Assembly (NCBI GenBank): GCA_002313325.1
Contig: DCBE01000022.1
Location: 1 to 6,089 of the forward strand
Direction: 5' to 3'
Origin: Flavobacteriaceae bacterium UBA1115
GTDB lineage: Bacteria > Bacteroidota > Bacteroidia > Flavobacteriales > Flavobacteriaceae
DNA length: 6,089 nucleotides
The notes beneath the pieces are model-generated. The model saw nothing but the letters and a program-made list of their open reading frames with translations. It had not been told where the DNA came from and did not search any database. The stretch's first letter is position 1. Each line of letters begins with the position of its first letter. Below, piece by piece: positions 6,089 through 6,089 of the stretch. The translations under genes and the position numbers were made by a program.

Positions 6089-6089
6089 C

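Overview
The window reads as a chromosomal segment of a Bacteroidota bacterium, most likely a member of the Flavobacteriia. Evidence for this is the bS21-recombinase-hibernation factor gene order, the flavobacterial form of bS21 and of the small PspC protein, an AT-rich composition, TAnnTTTG-type promoter boxes and a general lack of Shine-Dalgarno sequences. Every supported gene lies on the minus strand, so transcription runs from right (6089) to left (1).

Right part (6089 to 2736): the window opens inside the last codons of a rhodanese-like protein. Next comes a decayed C-terminal remnant of a DUF2851-family gene. A tight cluster follows: a small PspC-domain membrane protein, a sodium:alanine (AGCS) symporter, a broken ComEA-like helix-hairpin-helix gene and an acyl-CoA dehydrogenase. 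Gaps in this cluster are 13, 12, 8 and -4 bases, so it looks like one operon in which two members (DUF2851 and comEA-like) have decayed while the others remain intact. The comEA-like gene can be read end to end if five one-base homopolymer indels are undone, giving about 283 codons with a membrane anchor and the family's HhH repeats.

Left part (1550 to 45): after a 65-base gap come rpsU (bS21), a XerC-type tyrosine recombinase and a short HPF/RaiA hibernation factor, probably co-transcribed. rpsU carries a perfect ten-base Shine-Dalgarno match, exceptional for this phylum and fitting bS21 autoregulation. A Bacteroidota-type promoter (TTTG, 20 bases, TACATTTG) sits at the left edge and points out of the window, where related genomes usually have tRNA genes and tuf.

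No CRISPR array, insertion sequence, tRNA or rRNA was seen. No wholly new system is evident. The best leads are the rpsU translation signal, the two decaying genes in the operon and the pattern of their lesions.
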